DNA from: Methylacidiphilum sp. Yel
Lineage (GTDB): Bacteria > Verrucomicrobiota > Verrucomicrobiia > Methylacidiphilales > Methylacidiphilaceae
Length of the DNA: 44,475 nt
Direction of reading: 5' to 3'
NCBI RefSeq assembly: GCF_004421185.1
Contig: NZ_LXQB01000034.1
Coordinates: 1-44,475 of the forward strand
The translations under genes were made by a program, and so were the position numbers. The notes under the pieces are model-generated. The model did no database searches. It saw only the letters and a list, made by a program, of their open reading frames with translations, and was not told the origin of the DNA. Shown one piece after another: positions 35,627-44,353 of the stretch; within the stretch, counting starts at the first letter, position 1; every line of letters begins with the position of its first letter.

Positions 35627-37345
35627 TCAATAATAGGCTTTTATTACATACTGCATGAGCATCCGTTGCGCATTAAAAAAAGAACCATTAATGGCGATGC
35701 AGGAACGCATAATTAATGAATAAGCATCCTTATTCTTATAAAAGAGGGGCATAACTACTTTTTCCAGTTTGTCATAGAGAGCCTCAGCATCCCGATCGTT
35801 GCTATGGTCATCTTCTCCTCCTTCTTTTCTTTGAAAATGATCCATCCCAATAGACCATCCAGTCATCCCCTCAATGCAGCCCTCTATCCACCATCCATCC
35901 AGAACGCTCAAAGAGGGAACACCATTGATAGCCGCTTTCATCCCACTGGTTCCAGAAGCTTCCAATGGCGGGAGCGGATTGTTTAACCAGAGATCGACTC
36001 CAGCCACAATCCTTTTAGCTAAAGCCAAATCATAATTTTCTAAAAAAACAAGTTTTACTTCAGGACTCAAAGAAGAATGGATAGCATGGATTCTTTGGAT
36101 AATTTTTTTGCCCTCTTCGTCTTTAGGGTGCGCCTTGCCTGCAAAGACTAATTGCAGCGGTCCTATGGCTTTTGCAATAGAGTTTAGCCGATCAAGATTG
36201 GAAAAAATAAGCTCTGGTCTTTTGTATGCGGTCATTCTTCGGGCAAAACCAATTGTAAAATTATCAATCTCCATGCCAATGTTTTTCTGTCTATTCACAA
36301 AGTCCAATAAATGCCTTTTGTTAATCAAATGGGCTTCCCAAATTTGCTTTAAAGGAATAGCAATAGCATAACGAATACTGAAAATATCCTCCCTCCAGTG
36401 AGGGATATGTTTATCAAAAAGTTCCTGAATTGGCTGACTGGCCCAAGAGGGCACATGGACCCCATTAGTGATGGCATCTATTTCATAATGGGAAAAGAGC
36501 ATTCGAGAAACTTCCGAATGTCTTTTGGCAACGCCGTTAATATAATGACTAAGATTTAAAGCTAGATAAGTCATGTTTAGGAAGTCCCCACAACAGAAAA
36601 TATCCCTGAGCTCCCCATAATAGAAAGGAAAGAAAGGTAAAACCTCTTTTACAAGAGAAAGAGGAAACTTATCATGACCAGAAGCCACCGGTGTATGCGT
36701 TGTGAAAACACAAAGGGCCCTGACCGCTTCGATATCCTCCCAAGAAATAGGCTCATGCTTTGTTTCGGATATTTCTCTAAGCAACTCAAGAGTCAAGAGG
36801 CTAGAATGGCCCTCATTCATGTGAAATCTATCTATTTTCTTATAGCCTAAAGCCCGAAGCATCCGTACGCCTCCAATCCCTAAAACAGCCTCTTGACATA
36901 ATCTATAACGGTCATCTCCACCATATAAAAAACCACTAAGACTTCTATCATAAGGATCGTTTTCTGGAAGATCGGTATCTAAAAAATAAACAGGAACTTT
37001 ATGCTCATTCTGCTCAATTTCATAGAGCCAACAGCGAACCGTCACCTCTCTATTTTCCAGTTGAATTTTTATTCGGGGTTGCTGTTCTACAAGAAAATCA
37101 TCAACTACCCATTCTACGGGTTCTTCTCTTTGGACTCCATGCTCATCAATCTTTTGAAAGAAATACCCTTTGCGATAAAGCAGACTAACTCCAACCATCG
37201 AAAAGCCGACCGAAGCAGCGGCACTTAATGTGTCTCCAGCCAAAACACCGAGTCCTCCACTATAAGTAGGAATGCGCTCATCAACAGCGATTTCCATTGA
37301 AAAATAAGCAATAGTGCGATAGATAGAATTTTTAAAATGATTCAT
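35627..37345 (-). CDS. glgP: alpha-glucan (glycogen/maltodextrin) phosphorylase, short GT35 form
   Basis: 572 residues. The opening [34 protein letters not shown] is diagnostic of the short bacterial/archaeal GT35 branch. Further motifs are [45 protein letters not shown] and the C-terminal [28 protein letters not shown] around the PLP/phosphate site. It releases glucose-1-phosphate from glycogen. It heads a six-gene minus-strand operon and is preceded by a good promoter and a 7-bp hairpin (37352-37371) just upstream of the start. No Shine-Dalgarno is seen at its ATG. Its stop overlaps the possible TTG start of ppk2. Confidence 0.95.
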   Translation of the reverse strand: MNHFKNSIYRTIAYFSMEIAVDERIPTYSGGLGVLAGDTLSAAASVGFSMVGVSLLYRKGYFFQKIDEHGVQREEPVEWVVDDFLVEQQPRIKIQLENREVTVRCWLYEIEQNEHKVPVYFLDTDLPENDPYDRSLSGFLYGGDDRYRLCQEAVLGIGGVRMLRALGYKKIDRFHMNEGHSSLLTLELLREISETKHEPISWEDIEAVRALCVFTTHTPVASGHDKFPLSLVKEVLPFFPFYYGELRDIFCCGDFLNMTYLALNLSHYINGVAKRHSEVSRMLFSHYEIDAITNGVHVPSWASQPIQELFDKHIPHWREDIFSIRYAIAIPLKQIWEAHLINKRHLLDFVNRQKNIGMEIDNFTIGFARRMTAYKRPELIFSNLDRLNSIAKAIGPLQLVFAGKAHPKDEEGKKIIQRIHAIHSSLSPEVKLVFLENYDLALAKRIVAGVDLWLNNPLPPLEASGTSGMKAAINGVPSLSVLDGWWIEGCIEGMTGWSIGMDHFQRKEGGEDDHSNDRDAEALYDKLEKVVMPLFYKNKDAYSLIMRSCIAINGSFFNAQRMLMQYVIKAYY

Positions 37346-37394
37346 TTTAGGGGGTATGGCTTCTCACACCCAGAGGACTATGCTTAGCTTTTTG

Positions 37395-37423
37395 ATTGTA
37401 TACTGAAGAATAGAGAATATCAA
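37395..37423 (-). promoter_or_regulatory. sigma-70-type promoter of the glgP-to-xseA operon
   Basis: Minus strand: -35 TTGATA (37423-37418), 17-bp spacer, -10 TACAAT (37400-37395), a near-consensus pair. The predicted transcript would begin near 37388 and carry a hairpin GGGTGTG/CATACCC (37371-37365 with 37358-37352) about 6 nt upstream of the glgP ATG, which could limit ribosome access. It is the only clear promoter in the 131-bp divergent gap with the NamZ-like gene. Confidence 0.6.
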
Positions 37424-37476
37424 ACTTTATTCCCAACTCCTACAAACAAAAATATTGTCTTGCTTACTTTGCTCGC

Positions 37477-38796
37477 ATGCATAAAAATGATAAAAAAATG
37501 AAAAGATCCCTATTGGGTCTATTGCTTTTCATTTTTTTTGTTTTAATTCACAACTTCTTCTCCTGTCTCAATGCAGCCGTTCTTCTTGGGATTGACGTTT
37601 TACGGGAAGAAAATTTCGCCCCTTTAAGAGGGAAAAGAGTAGGACTTATTACTAATCAAAGTGGTGTAGATTCTCATGGAGTACCTACCAGACTGATACT
37701 CCAAAAGGCACCTGGGGTCAAACTCGTCAGCCTTTTTGCCCCAGAGCATGGCATTGAAGGAAAAATCAAAGCCGGAGATGAAGTTCCCTCTCATCGAGAT
37801 AGACTGACGGGTTTAAAGGTTTTTTCCCTCTATGGAGCAACAAAAAAGCCGACGCAGGCAATGCTAAAGAATCTTGATTGTTTAGTTTTCGACGTTCAGG
37901 ACATTGGCTGCAGAAGCTATACTTTCGTAAGCACTATGGTGGCAGCGATGGAGGCCTGTGGAGAAGCCCAAATTCCTTTTTATGTACTAGATAGACCTAA
38001 TCCTCTTGGTGGACTACGTGTGGAGGGACCAATGGTTAATCCCAGCTGGAAATCCTTCGTCAGTTTTATTCCTGTACCTTATGTGCATGGAATGACAGTG
38101 GGAGAAATAGCCCAGATGGCTAATGACAGGGGGTTCATCTCGCATCCCTGCCAACTTTATGTAATTCCCATGAAAGGATGGAATCGATCCATGGTATGGC
38201 AAGATACTGGCTTGCGATGGATCCCTACCTCTCCCAATATACCAAGAGAAGACACCCCTGTTTACTATGTCGTCACAGGTCTTGTTGGCAGTCTATCAGG
38301 ACTTGAACTTGGAACAGGCACAACAGAAGCCTTTAGGCTGATAGCAGCCAAAGGACTGGATGGCTATCAGTTGGCAAGAGAAATAAACGGATTGAATCTT
38401 CCTGGAGTTCTTGCTGTTCCTAGATCTATTAATGGACTTATTGGATTAGAATTGCAGATCGATCCTAAAACTCCTGCCAATCTCACCGCTCTTGCTGTCT
38501 TTCTTGCGTCTCGAATCAACAACATGGCCCATCCAAGTCCTTTTCAAAGATCTTCTGTTGCCCATAGAAACCTTTTTTTTAAAGTCTATGGCAGTCCTCT
38601 TATTCTGACAGAGCTCAATACCTACAGATCCCTTCAATCCATTGCACGAAAATGGGCTTATGAGCTAAATGCTTTTTTATTAGCCAGAAACCGTTATTTG
38701 CTCTATCCAAGTAAGATAAAAACCATAGAGGAAAAAATTCCCATCAAAAAGGCACAAAAGGTCAACAGGACAGAGGACTCTGATTCTTTTAAGTAA
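37477..38796 (+). CDS. namZ: DUF1343/NamZ-family exo-beta-N-acetylmuramidase-like protein
   Basis: 439 residues. A signal peptide or anchor (about 8-33: KMKRSLLGLLLFIFFVLIHNFFSCLNA) precedes the DUF1343 domain: VLLGIDVLREENFAPLRGKRVGLITNQSG, SLFAPEHGIEG, DCLVFDVQDIGCRSYTF, FYVLDRPNPLGG and VPYVHGMTVGEIA. These are hallmarks of NamZ (B. subtilis YbbC, glycoside hydrolase family 171), which removes terminal MurNAc from peptidoglycan fragments. The role here would be wall turnover or recycling in the periplasm. A MurNAc transporter or recycling operon is not adjacent. It converges with the CHAD gene and overlaps its end by 8 nt. Confidence 0.9.
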   Translation: MHKNDKKMKRSLLGLLLFIFFVLIHNFFSCLNAAVLLGIDVLREENFAPLRGKRVGLITNQSGVDSHGVPTRLILQKAPGVKLVSLFAPEHGIEGKIKAGDEVPSHRDRLTGLKVFSLYGATKKPTQAMLKNLDCLVFDVQDIGCRSYTFVSTMVAAMEACGEAQIPFYVLDRPNPLGGLRVEGPMVNPSWKSFVSFIPVPYVHGMTVGEIAQMANDRGFISHPCQLYVIPMKGWNRSMVWQDTGLRWIPTSPNIPREDTPVYYVVTGLVGSLSGLELGTGTTEAFRLIAAKGLDGYQLAREINGLNLPGVLAVPRSINGLIGLELQIDPKTPANLTALAVFLASRINNMAHPSPFQRSSVAHRNLFFKVYGSPLILTELNTYRSLQSIARKWAYELNAFLLARNRYLLYPSKIKTIEEKIPIKKAQKVNRTEDSDSFK

Positions 38797-39682
38797 CAAT
38801 ACGTTGAATGTTTTTTTCAAAATCAGCCGTTACAACTTTTTTAGCCACAGATAACGCTTTTTTTTCCTTTTCCTTTTCAAGAGTATCCAGTAGCAAGATA
38901 AAGTTTTTGAAAGATTTATTCTGTCCTTCTTTAAGATATTTCCTGTTCATAAGAAAAGAGGCAAGCACATGAAAATCATGTGCTTGACCAAGTAGTTGTT
39001 CGATCTGTTTAAATTTTTTTAGGACTTTGCTTAGCTCTTTAGAAGCGTTTTGCCGCATGCAAAGATCAAGGAGATAGTAAAATCTCTTTGTTTTGAGTCT
39101 CCAACGATGAAACGAATCAGCCGATTCTTCTTTTATAGCTCTTTGCATTGTTTTTTTTACAGCTTGAAATCCTTTTGTTAATCTTTCTAAGATTATTTTT
39201 TTTTCGATTGCTCGTTTAGCTAATTGACTAAGCAGCTTTTCTTTGGCTTCTAAAAGCACTTCCATAGCCGAAGCAAGCTTTTTAGAAGCATCCATCTTCT
39301 CCCCATTAGAAAAGGATTGGTTTTGGTTCCATTCCAACGATTGTTCTTCCAAAAGACGATCAATTTCGTTGGGAATTATCAATTGAGGATCATCTTTCTT
39401 AATTTTTCTAAGAACATCTAGCGACACATGCGAATCTCTTATAGAACCTAAGCTTGACATAGCCATCTTGACACGATGCTTTTCTTTTTCTAAAAGACGG
39501 CAATCAAGTATTGGCTTAAAAAAATAATAAAGGGCACGCAATTTTTTGCCTAATACTCTTAGATCATGGATCTGTTCAGCGAAGCTTTCTGGATTTTTCC
39601 ATTTCAAAAGGTCCTTGGAGGCAGTATCCCATAAATCCAGGCATTCCTGCTGTTTGCTTATTCTCCTAACTAGCTTTTCCAT
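38789..39682 (-). CDS. CHAD-domain protein
   Basis: 297 residues, all helical and very rich in Lys/Glu. Both halves of the CHAD (conserved histidine alpha-helical) domain are visible: IHDLRVLGKKLRALYYFFKPI near residue 45 and SFHRWRLKTKRFYYLLDLCM near 195, with the conserved His-x2-R-x3-K pattern. CHAD domains form a basic channel that binds inorganic polyphosphate. No CYTH (triphosphatase) domain is fused. ppk2 lies about 3 kb away in another transcription unit. A polyphosphate-granule association is inference. It is encoded tail to tail with the NamZ gene. Confidence 0.88.
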   Translation of the reverse strand: MEKLVRRISKQQECLDLWDTASKDLLKWKNPESFAEQIHDLRVLGKKLRALYYFFKPILDCRLLEKEKHRVKMAMSSLGSIRDSHVSLDVLRKIKKDDPQLIIPNEIDRLLEEQSLEWNQNQSFSNGEKMDASKKLASAMEVLLEAKEKLLSQLAKRAIEKKIILERLTKGFQAVKKTMQRAIKEESADSFHRWRLKTKRFYYLLDLCMRQNASKELSKVLKKFKQIEQLLGQAHDFHVLASFLMNRKYLKEGQNKSFKNFILLLDTLEKEKEKKALSVAKKVVTADFEKNIQRIVT

Positions 39683-39799
39683 AATAAGAAAAGATCGGTT
39701 AAAAAATATCTATCAGTTTAAAAAGAAAAAAAAGGGCCAATTTCTTCTCTTTTATTCTTTCCATTGACAATCATTTTTTTAAGAAATAAAGTTTAAAAC

Positions 39800-39967
39800 A
39801 TGCCAAGAGAACAGATCATCCTTGAATGCACGGAAGCGAAGGCCGAAGGCAAACCTGCTTCTCGCTACTATGGAACAAAGAACAAAAAGTTACAACAAGG
39901 CAAGATTGAACTCAGAAAGTATAATCCTTTTCTTAGACGTCACACCCTACATCGAGAAATTAAATAA
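39800..39967 (+). CDS. rpmG: 50S ribosomal protein L33
   Basis: A 55-residue [23 protein letters not shown] leads to [20 protein letters not shown] and ends [15 protein letters not shown]. The Y-x-T-x-KNK core and [14 protein letters not shown] are the L33 signature. There is one Cys but no paired CxxC motifs, so this is the zinc-free (C-minus) version. It stands alone, with rpmB not adjacent. It converges with ispD over a 27-nt gap. Short genes like this are easily missed. Confidence 0.95.
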   Translation: MPREQIILECTEAKAEGKPASRYYGTKNKKLQQGKIELRKYNPFLRRHTLHREIK

Positions 39968-39994
39968 AAAAAGCTATAGAAATAGGCTAATGGG

Positions 39995-40690
39995 TTAGTT
40001 AAATTTCTCCTTTTGCAAAAGGAGATTTGCTATCTCCCAATCTTCTTGCAATGTCATCTTCATGTTATTTCCTTTATAGAAAACGACTTTTACAGTTCCC
40101 CCAATTCGCTCAACAGCGGAGGCATCATCGGTTACTATATCCCCTTGGTTTTGTAATGCCATATAGGCCTTTTCCAATAAAGACCTTTTAAAAATCTGAG
40201 GCGTCTGCACCGTCCATATTTTGCTTCTGTCCAGGGTCTTAAGGATTTTTCCATCCATATCTACTTCTTTTAGAGTATCCGAACAAGGTTTCCCGCAAAC
40301 AGCTGCTCCCATTTCTCTTGCTGCTTGGAAGACTACTGAAATAAGTCCTTCGCTAATAAAAGGTCTAGCCGAGTCATGAACCATTACATATTCCCAAAGA
40401 GAATCCAAAGCCAATAATCCCTGATAGACCGAATCTTGCCTTTCTTTGCCCCCTTCTACAATTTTTATATCTTTACCATGACAAAGGGTTGAAATTTTTT
40501 CCATCGCCCTTTCGAGATTTTCTTTCGATACAACCACGACAATTTGTCCCACTAAAGGAGAGCTCAGAATTCTATGCAAACAGATTTCCAAAGGACATAG
40601 TCCATTAGCAAACGGTTTGAATATCTTGTCAAAACCCATCCGCTTGCTTTGTCCAGCCGCAACAAGAATGGTTCCTATAGAAGCATTCAT
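39995..40690 (-). CDS. ispD: 2-C-methyl-D-erythritol 4-phosphate cytidylyltransferase
   Basis: 231 residues. It couples MEP with CTP in the non-mevalonate isoprenoid pathway. The N-terminal nucleotide loop GTILVAAGQSKRMGFDKIFKPF, VVVVSKENLE, GGKERQDSVYQGLLAL, the VHDSARPFIS metal site and LDRSKIWTVQTPQIFKRSLLEKAY are all conserved. It sits 5 nt after mlaD and ends the mla operon. Its product ultimately feeds undecaprenyl phosphate, linking it loosely to the envelope genes upstream. ispF, often adjacent, is absent here. Confidence 0.96.
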   Translation of the reverse strand: MNASIGTILVAAGQSKRMGFDKIFKPFANGLCPLEICLHRILSSPLVGQIVVVVSKENLERAMEKISTLCHGKDIKIVEGGKERQDSVYQGLLALDSLWEYVMVHDSARPFISEGLISVVFQAAREMGAAVCGKPCSDTLKEVDMDGKILKTLDRSKIWTVQTPQIFKRSLLEKAYMALQNQGDIVTDDASAVERIGGTVKVVFYKGNNMKMTLQEDWEIANLLLQKEKFN

Positions 40691-40695
40691 CGTGT

Positions 40696-41511
40696 CTATT
40701 TGACATTGCTTTTTCCCATTTTTGCCTTTAGAACCGGGCCTTTGGTTTTTGTTCCTTCGCGGGCTTGCACCGATTCTGCTTTAGCTTCTTCTTTGGCAGC
40801 AACATCCGAATAAAAAAGAATGCCTTTTTTTCGGAGATTGAAAACGAAAGCGGACAGATTTTCTGAAATTTCAGGATCGTTAAGAATCTTTGCTAGTGGT
40901 CCTTTACCATACTGAGCGTCTGCCAGTAGCTGATCAGTTCGACTCAAAACCAACCGCAACTCCTTTATAGTAGCTCGAAGATCAGCTGCAGTTTCCTCTG
41001 TCAATACATTCTGATTGATCCTGTTTACAATGGTTCCCGCCCCTTCAAGTAATTGGGTCGCCGAATTTATTAAAGGAGTGATCTGACTTGTCACATCACT
41101 TAAGGTTGAAGCTCTAGTTCCCCGAACCTTATCCCCATTCCGTAAAAAAGGAGCCGTTACTCCTTTAGGAGTAATGGCAATAGCTTTATCCCCTAACATC
41201 CCTACATCTACAATTTGAAACAAAGCATCCTTACGGATTTTAGCATCAGCGTTAATTTTTATATCTACCTCCACTGCCCTCCCCTCCCTTATTTGCCGTG
41301 GGGTACTGATCACTCTACCAACTGGTGCACCCGCAAAATAAACAGGCGCACCCTTAATCAATCCATAAGCATTAGGAAACTCGACAGTAATTTGATATGA
41401 AGGACGAAATTTTTCCCCATACCGGCCGAAATAAATGATCAATGCCCCTAAAATCGCTAGTCCTATCAAAAGAAATAAACCCACCTTCAATTCCAAATTT
41501 TTTGGTTCCAT
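40696..41511 (-). CDS. mlaD: MlaD-like MCE-domain lipid-binding protein
   Basis: 271 residues. An N-terminal membrane anchor (about 9-28, LKVGLFLLIGLAILGALIIYF) precedes the single MCE domain (about 38-115: SYQITVEFPNAYGLIKGAPVYFAGAPVGRV and MLGDKAIAITPKG). A helical tail follows and then a Lys-rich end. MCE proteins form hexameric rings that shuttle phospholipid across the periplasm between inner and outer membranes, attached to an MlaFE ABC transporter. It is encoded 1 nt after mlaF. No MlaC (periplasmic carrier) or MlaB (STAS) gene is adjacent, common outside the proteobacteria. Confidence 0.92.
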   Translation of the reverse strand: MEPKNLELKVGLFLLIGLAILGALIIYFGRYGEKFRPSYQITVEFPNAYGLIKGAPVYFAGAPVGRVISTPRQIREGRAVEVDIKINADAKIRKDALFQIVDVGMLGDKAIAITPKGVTAPFLRNGDKVRGTRASTLSDVTSQITPLINSATQLLEGAGTIVNRINQNVLTEETAADLRATIKELRLVLSRTDQLLADAQYGKGPLAKILNDPEISENLSAFVFNLRKKGILFYSDVAAKEEAKAESVQAREGTKTKGPVLKAKMGKSNVK

Positions 41512-41512
41512 T

Positions 41513-42259
41513 TCAATTACACCTCACTTCGGATTCTATAATCCCATGTACAAAATTCCGAATCACTGGATCCTTAGAAGATTCGAACTCTTGTGGGGTC
41601 CCAATAGAATAAATTTTACCATTATAGAGCATGGCTACAGTGATTCCCAATTGCCGAACCGCCTCCATATCATGGGTAACTATAACAGTAGTTACATTAA
41701 ATTCTTTGTTTAAAGAACAAATAAGAGCGTTAAGTTCCGAAGAGGCTATAGGATCAAGTCCAGCAGTGGGTTCATCGAAAAATATGATCTTCGGTTTGGC
41801 TATAACTGCACGAGCCACGGCTACTCTTTTTCGCATTCCTCCACTAAGCTCAGATGGCATCTTCTTTTCCTGGCCTTTTAACAAAAGCCTTTCTAAAAGT
41901 TCACTCACTTCTTTCTTAATCTCTTTTTCACTCATTCCTCCTTTTTCCCGCAAGGCAAAAGCAACATTTTCTTCAACGGTCATAAAATCAAATAGGGCAC
42001 CATTCTGAAAAACCATTCCCATATCTCTCCGTAAGGGAGCAAGTTTTCTTTCCGAAAGGGTTACAATATTTTGACCCTTATACCAAACTTCTCCAGAATC
42101 TGGCTTTATTAAGCCAAGAATAATGCGTAAAAGGACACTTTTACCCCCTCCGCTCCTTCCTATAATCATGAACCGGTCTCCTTCAAGGATTTCAAAATTG
42201 ACTCCATCTAAAACAACTGTTCCATTGAAAGTTTTTTTGATATTGACTACCTTCAGCAT
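41513..42259 (-). CDS. mlaF: MlaF-like ABC transporter ATPase
   Basis: 248 residues. Walker A GRSGGGKS at 34-41, Q-loop MVFQNGALFDFMTVEENV, ABC signature LSGGMRKRVAVARA at 138-151, Walker B IIFFDEPTAGLDP around 158-170 and the H-loop VTHDM. FDFMTVEENVAF and the RKRVA-type signature are typical of the MlaF/Ttg2A lipid-transport group. It powers the MlaE permease. The gap back to mlaE is 183 bp of purine-rich sequence in which only a 29-codon frame overlapping the mlaF start is open; I did not call it. Confidence 0.95.
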   Translation of the reverse strand: MLKVVNIKKTFNGTVVLDGVNFEILEGDRFMIIGRSGGGKSVLLRIILGLIKPDSGEVWYKGQNIVTLSERKLAPLRRDMGMVFQNGALFDFMTVEENVAFALREKGGMSEKEIKKEVSELLERLLLKGQEKKMPSELSGGMRKRVAVARAVIAKPKIIFFDEPTAGLDPIASSELNALICSLNKEFNVTTVIVTHDMEAVRQLGITVAMLYNGKIYSIGTPQEFESSKDPVIRNFVHGIIESEVRCN

Positions 42260-42442
42260 CTTTCTGCTACCTTTTTGTGCGATTCAAGAACAAATAAGTT
42301 CTTTTCCCTGCTCTCTTTTTTTGTTTCTCTACCCTTCTCCATCATTTATCAGTTATCAGACACAAACAACAGAACACCCACATACTTATATTTTCTTACA
42401 AATACCCACCTTATAAGCATTTGTCATTTATCTATCTCTTCT

Positions 42443-43219
42443 TTATCCTGCAAACAGGATATTCATAAGAAAACTAAAGAAAAAGTTAGAAATAAGAATG
42501 GATATCGAAGAATATACCATTGCCTGCGTCGCAGCAATCCCTACTCCTTCAGCACTCAATTGACAATTAAGTCCCCGATAGCAGCTAATCAATACAATCA
42601 GTCCCCCAAAAAACATCCCTTTTAATTCTCCCATCCATACATCATCAAGCGATGTAAAGCGGATTGTATTTTCCCAATAATAAGCAGGCTCCACTCCCAG
42701 CAATGGCACAGAGACCAAATAGCCACAGAGAATACCTACTCCCGAAGTAATAGCCACAAGCAACGGCATAGAAACAACCAGGCCCAAAAAACGTGGCACA
42801 ACCAGATATTGGGTCACGTATACTCCCAGAGCCCTCAAGGCGTCAATCTGTTCGGTCACTCTCATTGTTGAAATTTCTGCAGCCATTGCAGAACCTACTC
42901 GACCCGACACCATTAGAGCACAGAGTACAGGCCCCAATTCCCTTAACATGGCTAAAGTTACGACTGGGCCCGTAGCTGAACTCATTCCAAGTTTTCCAAA
43001 ATGAAACTGCACTTGGGCTGCAAAAACAGCGCCTGTAAAAGCTCCGGTTATTAAAACTATCATCTGGGATTTTGCCCCAATAGATAAAATCTGCATCAAA
43101 AACAGCTTCCAACGTAATGGAAAACTAAAAAAGGAATAAATGGTATCAAGGAGGAGGAAAAAAATTTCACCCGTGCTTCTTAAAAATTGAATACACTGAT
43201 GCCCAAGACGCTGTATCAA
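42443..43219 (-). CDS. mlaE: MlaE-like ABC transporter permease
   Basis: 258 residues, starting with TTG at 43219. The TTG is supported by an AAAGGAGGA Shine-Dalgarno 6 nt upstream (core 43226-43230) and by the absence of an alternative ATG before the conserved region. Domain features: an amphipathic N-terminus, then TGAFTGAVFAAQVQFHFGKLG, VVTLAMLRELGPVLCALMVSGRVGSAMAAEI and MRVTEQIDALRALGV, the MlaE signature. Five to six membrane spans. Together with MlaF and MlaD it moves phospholipids for outer-membrane maintenance. First gene of mlaE-mlaF-mlaD-ispD. Confidence 0.94.
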   Translation of the reverse strand: MIQRLGHQCIQFLRSTGEIFFLLLDTIYSFFSFPLRWKLFLMQILSIGAKSQMIVLITGAFTGAVFAAQVQFHFGKLGMSSATGPVVTLAMLRELGPVLCALMVSGRVGSAMAAEISTMRVTEQIDALRALGVYVTQYLVVPRFLGLVVSMPLLVAITSGVGILCGYLVSVPLLGVEPAYYWENTIRFTSLDDVWMGELKGMFFGGLIVLISCYRGLNCQLSAEGVGIAATQAMVYSSISILISNFFFSFLMNILFAG

Positions 43220-43366
43220 TTTAATCCTCCTTTTTCTGTAACTGGATAGTGCTTTATTTTTTCGTTTTAATAAAAAAGAAAAAAAAAGAAAAAATTAAAT
43301 TCCTAAAAATAAAAGAAAAAACTTATTCACTCTTTTTTGAAGATAAATAAGATATTTGAACTATCC

Positions 43367-43427
43367 TTTCCAAAAGGAAAACAAATGTAGCAAAGGTTGG
43401 CAATTCCTCTAGGAATGAAGCTATAGT
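43367..43427 (+). promoter_or_regulatory. tRNA-Arg promoter with twin TTCC-N4-GGAA dyads
   Basis: Upstream of tRNA-Arg are -35 TTGGCA (43397-43402), a 19-bp spacer and -10 TATAGT (43422-43427). The spacer contains a near-perfect dyad ATTCC-TCTA-GGAAT (43403-43416). A second dyad TTTCC-AAAA-GGAAA lies at 43367-43380, centred 36 bp away. Two like dyads at a regular distance around a promoter look like operator half-pairs. No regulator is known. Confidence 0.4.
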
Positions 43428-43443
43428 ATTATGATAGCTCTAT

Positions 43444-43519
43444 GCACCCGTAGCTCAGTGGATAGAGCAGCGGATTTCTAATCCGTTGGTCGCGTGTTCG
43501 AATCACGCCGGGTGCGCCA
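43444..43519 (+). tRNA. trnR: tRNA-Arg (anticodon TCT)
   Basis: Cloverleaf on the plus strand: acceptor GCACCCG/CGGGTGC, D-arm GCTC...GAGC, anticodon stem GCGGA/TCCGT with loop TTTCTAA (anticodon TCT, reads AGA/AGG), T-arm GCGTG/CACGC with loop TTCGAAT, discriminator G. Here the terminal CCA is encoded (43517-43519), unlike the other two tRNAs in the window. tRNA-Arg genes are frequent integration sites, but the flank downstream shows no integrase or att repeat. Confidence 0.96.
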
Positions 43520-43727
43520 CGATAAATAGCCAAAAATCAAGAGTAGATCAAGATGGTAAGTTAAACTCAATAAAACTTATAAAAATGGAACAGTACCTCA
43601 GAATACATAAAAAAGCCCAAAAATTTTATCTCTCCTACAAGAATTTTTAGAATTTTTACTCTACCGACTGTCTCATTGGGAAGAAAGAAAGTATTTCGTT
43701 TACGGTTTCGGAGTAAAAGCATAACAA
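43520..43727. other. 208-bp AT-rich spacer after tRNA-Arg
   Basis: No open frame of note, no duplicate of the tRNA 3' end and no T-run hairpin strong enough to call a terminator. Confidence 0.4.
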
Positions 43728-44072
43728 TCAAGAAGATTTTTTAAGTTCTTCTACATCCAGTCGAACGGCTTTAGCCAAAATTTTTTCTATTAACTCTATT
43801 CTTTTCCCCTGCTCGGCGAACCTCGCGTTCACTGCTTCAAACCTGGAATTCATTTCTGAGCGGAGATCATCCAGCCTTTTCTCCATCGCTTCAAACCTAG
43901 AATTCATTTCTAACCGTAGGCTGTTCATTTCCCCTCGAAGACTGTTCATTTCCCCTCGTAGACTATTCATTTCCCCTCGAAGACTGTTCATTTCCCCTCG
44001 TAGACTATTCTGAAACCAGACCACAGCACCTATAACAGTAATGATTACCGTAATTGTTTGAACCCACTCCAT
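43728..44072 (-). CDS. membrane-anchored coiled-coil protein with heptad MNSLRGE repeats
   Basis: 114 residues, no known family. An N-terminal hydrophobic segment (about 4-20, VQTITVIITVIGAVVWF) anchors it, with a cytoplasmic or periplasmic rod of heptads. Four exact copies of NSLRGEM (residues 22-49) are followed by diverging versions (NSLRLEM, NSRFEAM, later SEMNSRFEAV) up to about residue 95, and a short helical end KILAKAVRLDVEEL. Leu and Met at a/d-like positions predict a parallel coiled coil. Proteins of this make occur as small stalk- or fibre-like membrane proteins, but no function can be assigned. The gene stands alone; the 5' flank is the window's right-hand spacer. Confidence 0.65.
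   Translation of the reverse strand: MEWVQTITVIITVIGAVVWFQNSLRGEMNSLRGEMNSLRGEMNSLRGEMNSLRLEMNSRFEAMEKRLDDLRSEMNSRFEAVNARFAEQGKRIELIEKILAKAVRLDVEELKKSS
43926..44009 (-). repeat. tandem 21-bp coding repeat (four units, 42-bp higher order)
   Basis: Four consecutive 21-bp units encode NSLRGEM. Synonymous variants alternate (CTGTTCATTTCCCCTCGAAGA versus a CTATTC... form), so the true period looks like 42 bp repeated twice. This implies recent duplication by slippage or unequal crossing-over and makes the unit number likely to vary between strains. Confidence 0.85.
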
Positions 44073-44353
44073 TACTTAAGATTATCCAGTGCTTTATCTT
44101 TTTTGCAAGAAAACTATCGTTCTATGATAATACTGAGAGAGCATAGCATCTTAGTTTTGTGTCATAGATAGGATTCAGACAAGCCCACTGGCGTTACTTA
44201 CTGTTACTAGAGAAGTAGTTGCCTTTCATAATAGCCTACGATTGGGAATGGAATAACCATTGAGGTTCCAGTTTTTTTACATTAGCTACAGAAGTTGTTC
44301 ATGTTGCTTTATCCATAAAGTACAAACTCTGGTGAACTCAACATGCTTTTGGA
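44073..44353. other. 281-bp spacer, no supported gene
   Basis: No convincing coding frame on either strand. It lies between the coiled-coil gene and the IS-like end, and its last bases (44338-44353) would form the guide sequence if the adjacent structure is an omega-RNA. Confidence 0.4.

Noticed and set aside
42260-42442. 29-codon frame between mlaE and mlaF (overlapping the mlaF start)
   Set aside because: Lys/Glu-rich with no family resemblance; purine-rich leader sequence is a sufficient explanation.
43926-44009. CRISPR-like array
   Set aside because: The 21-bp units are directly adjacent with no spacers and encode a heptad repeat in frame.
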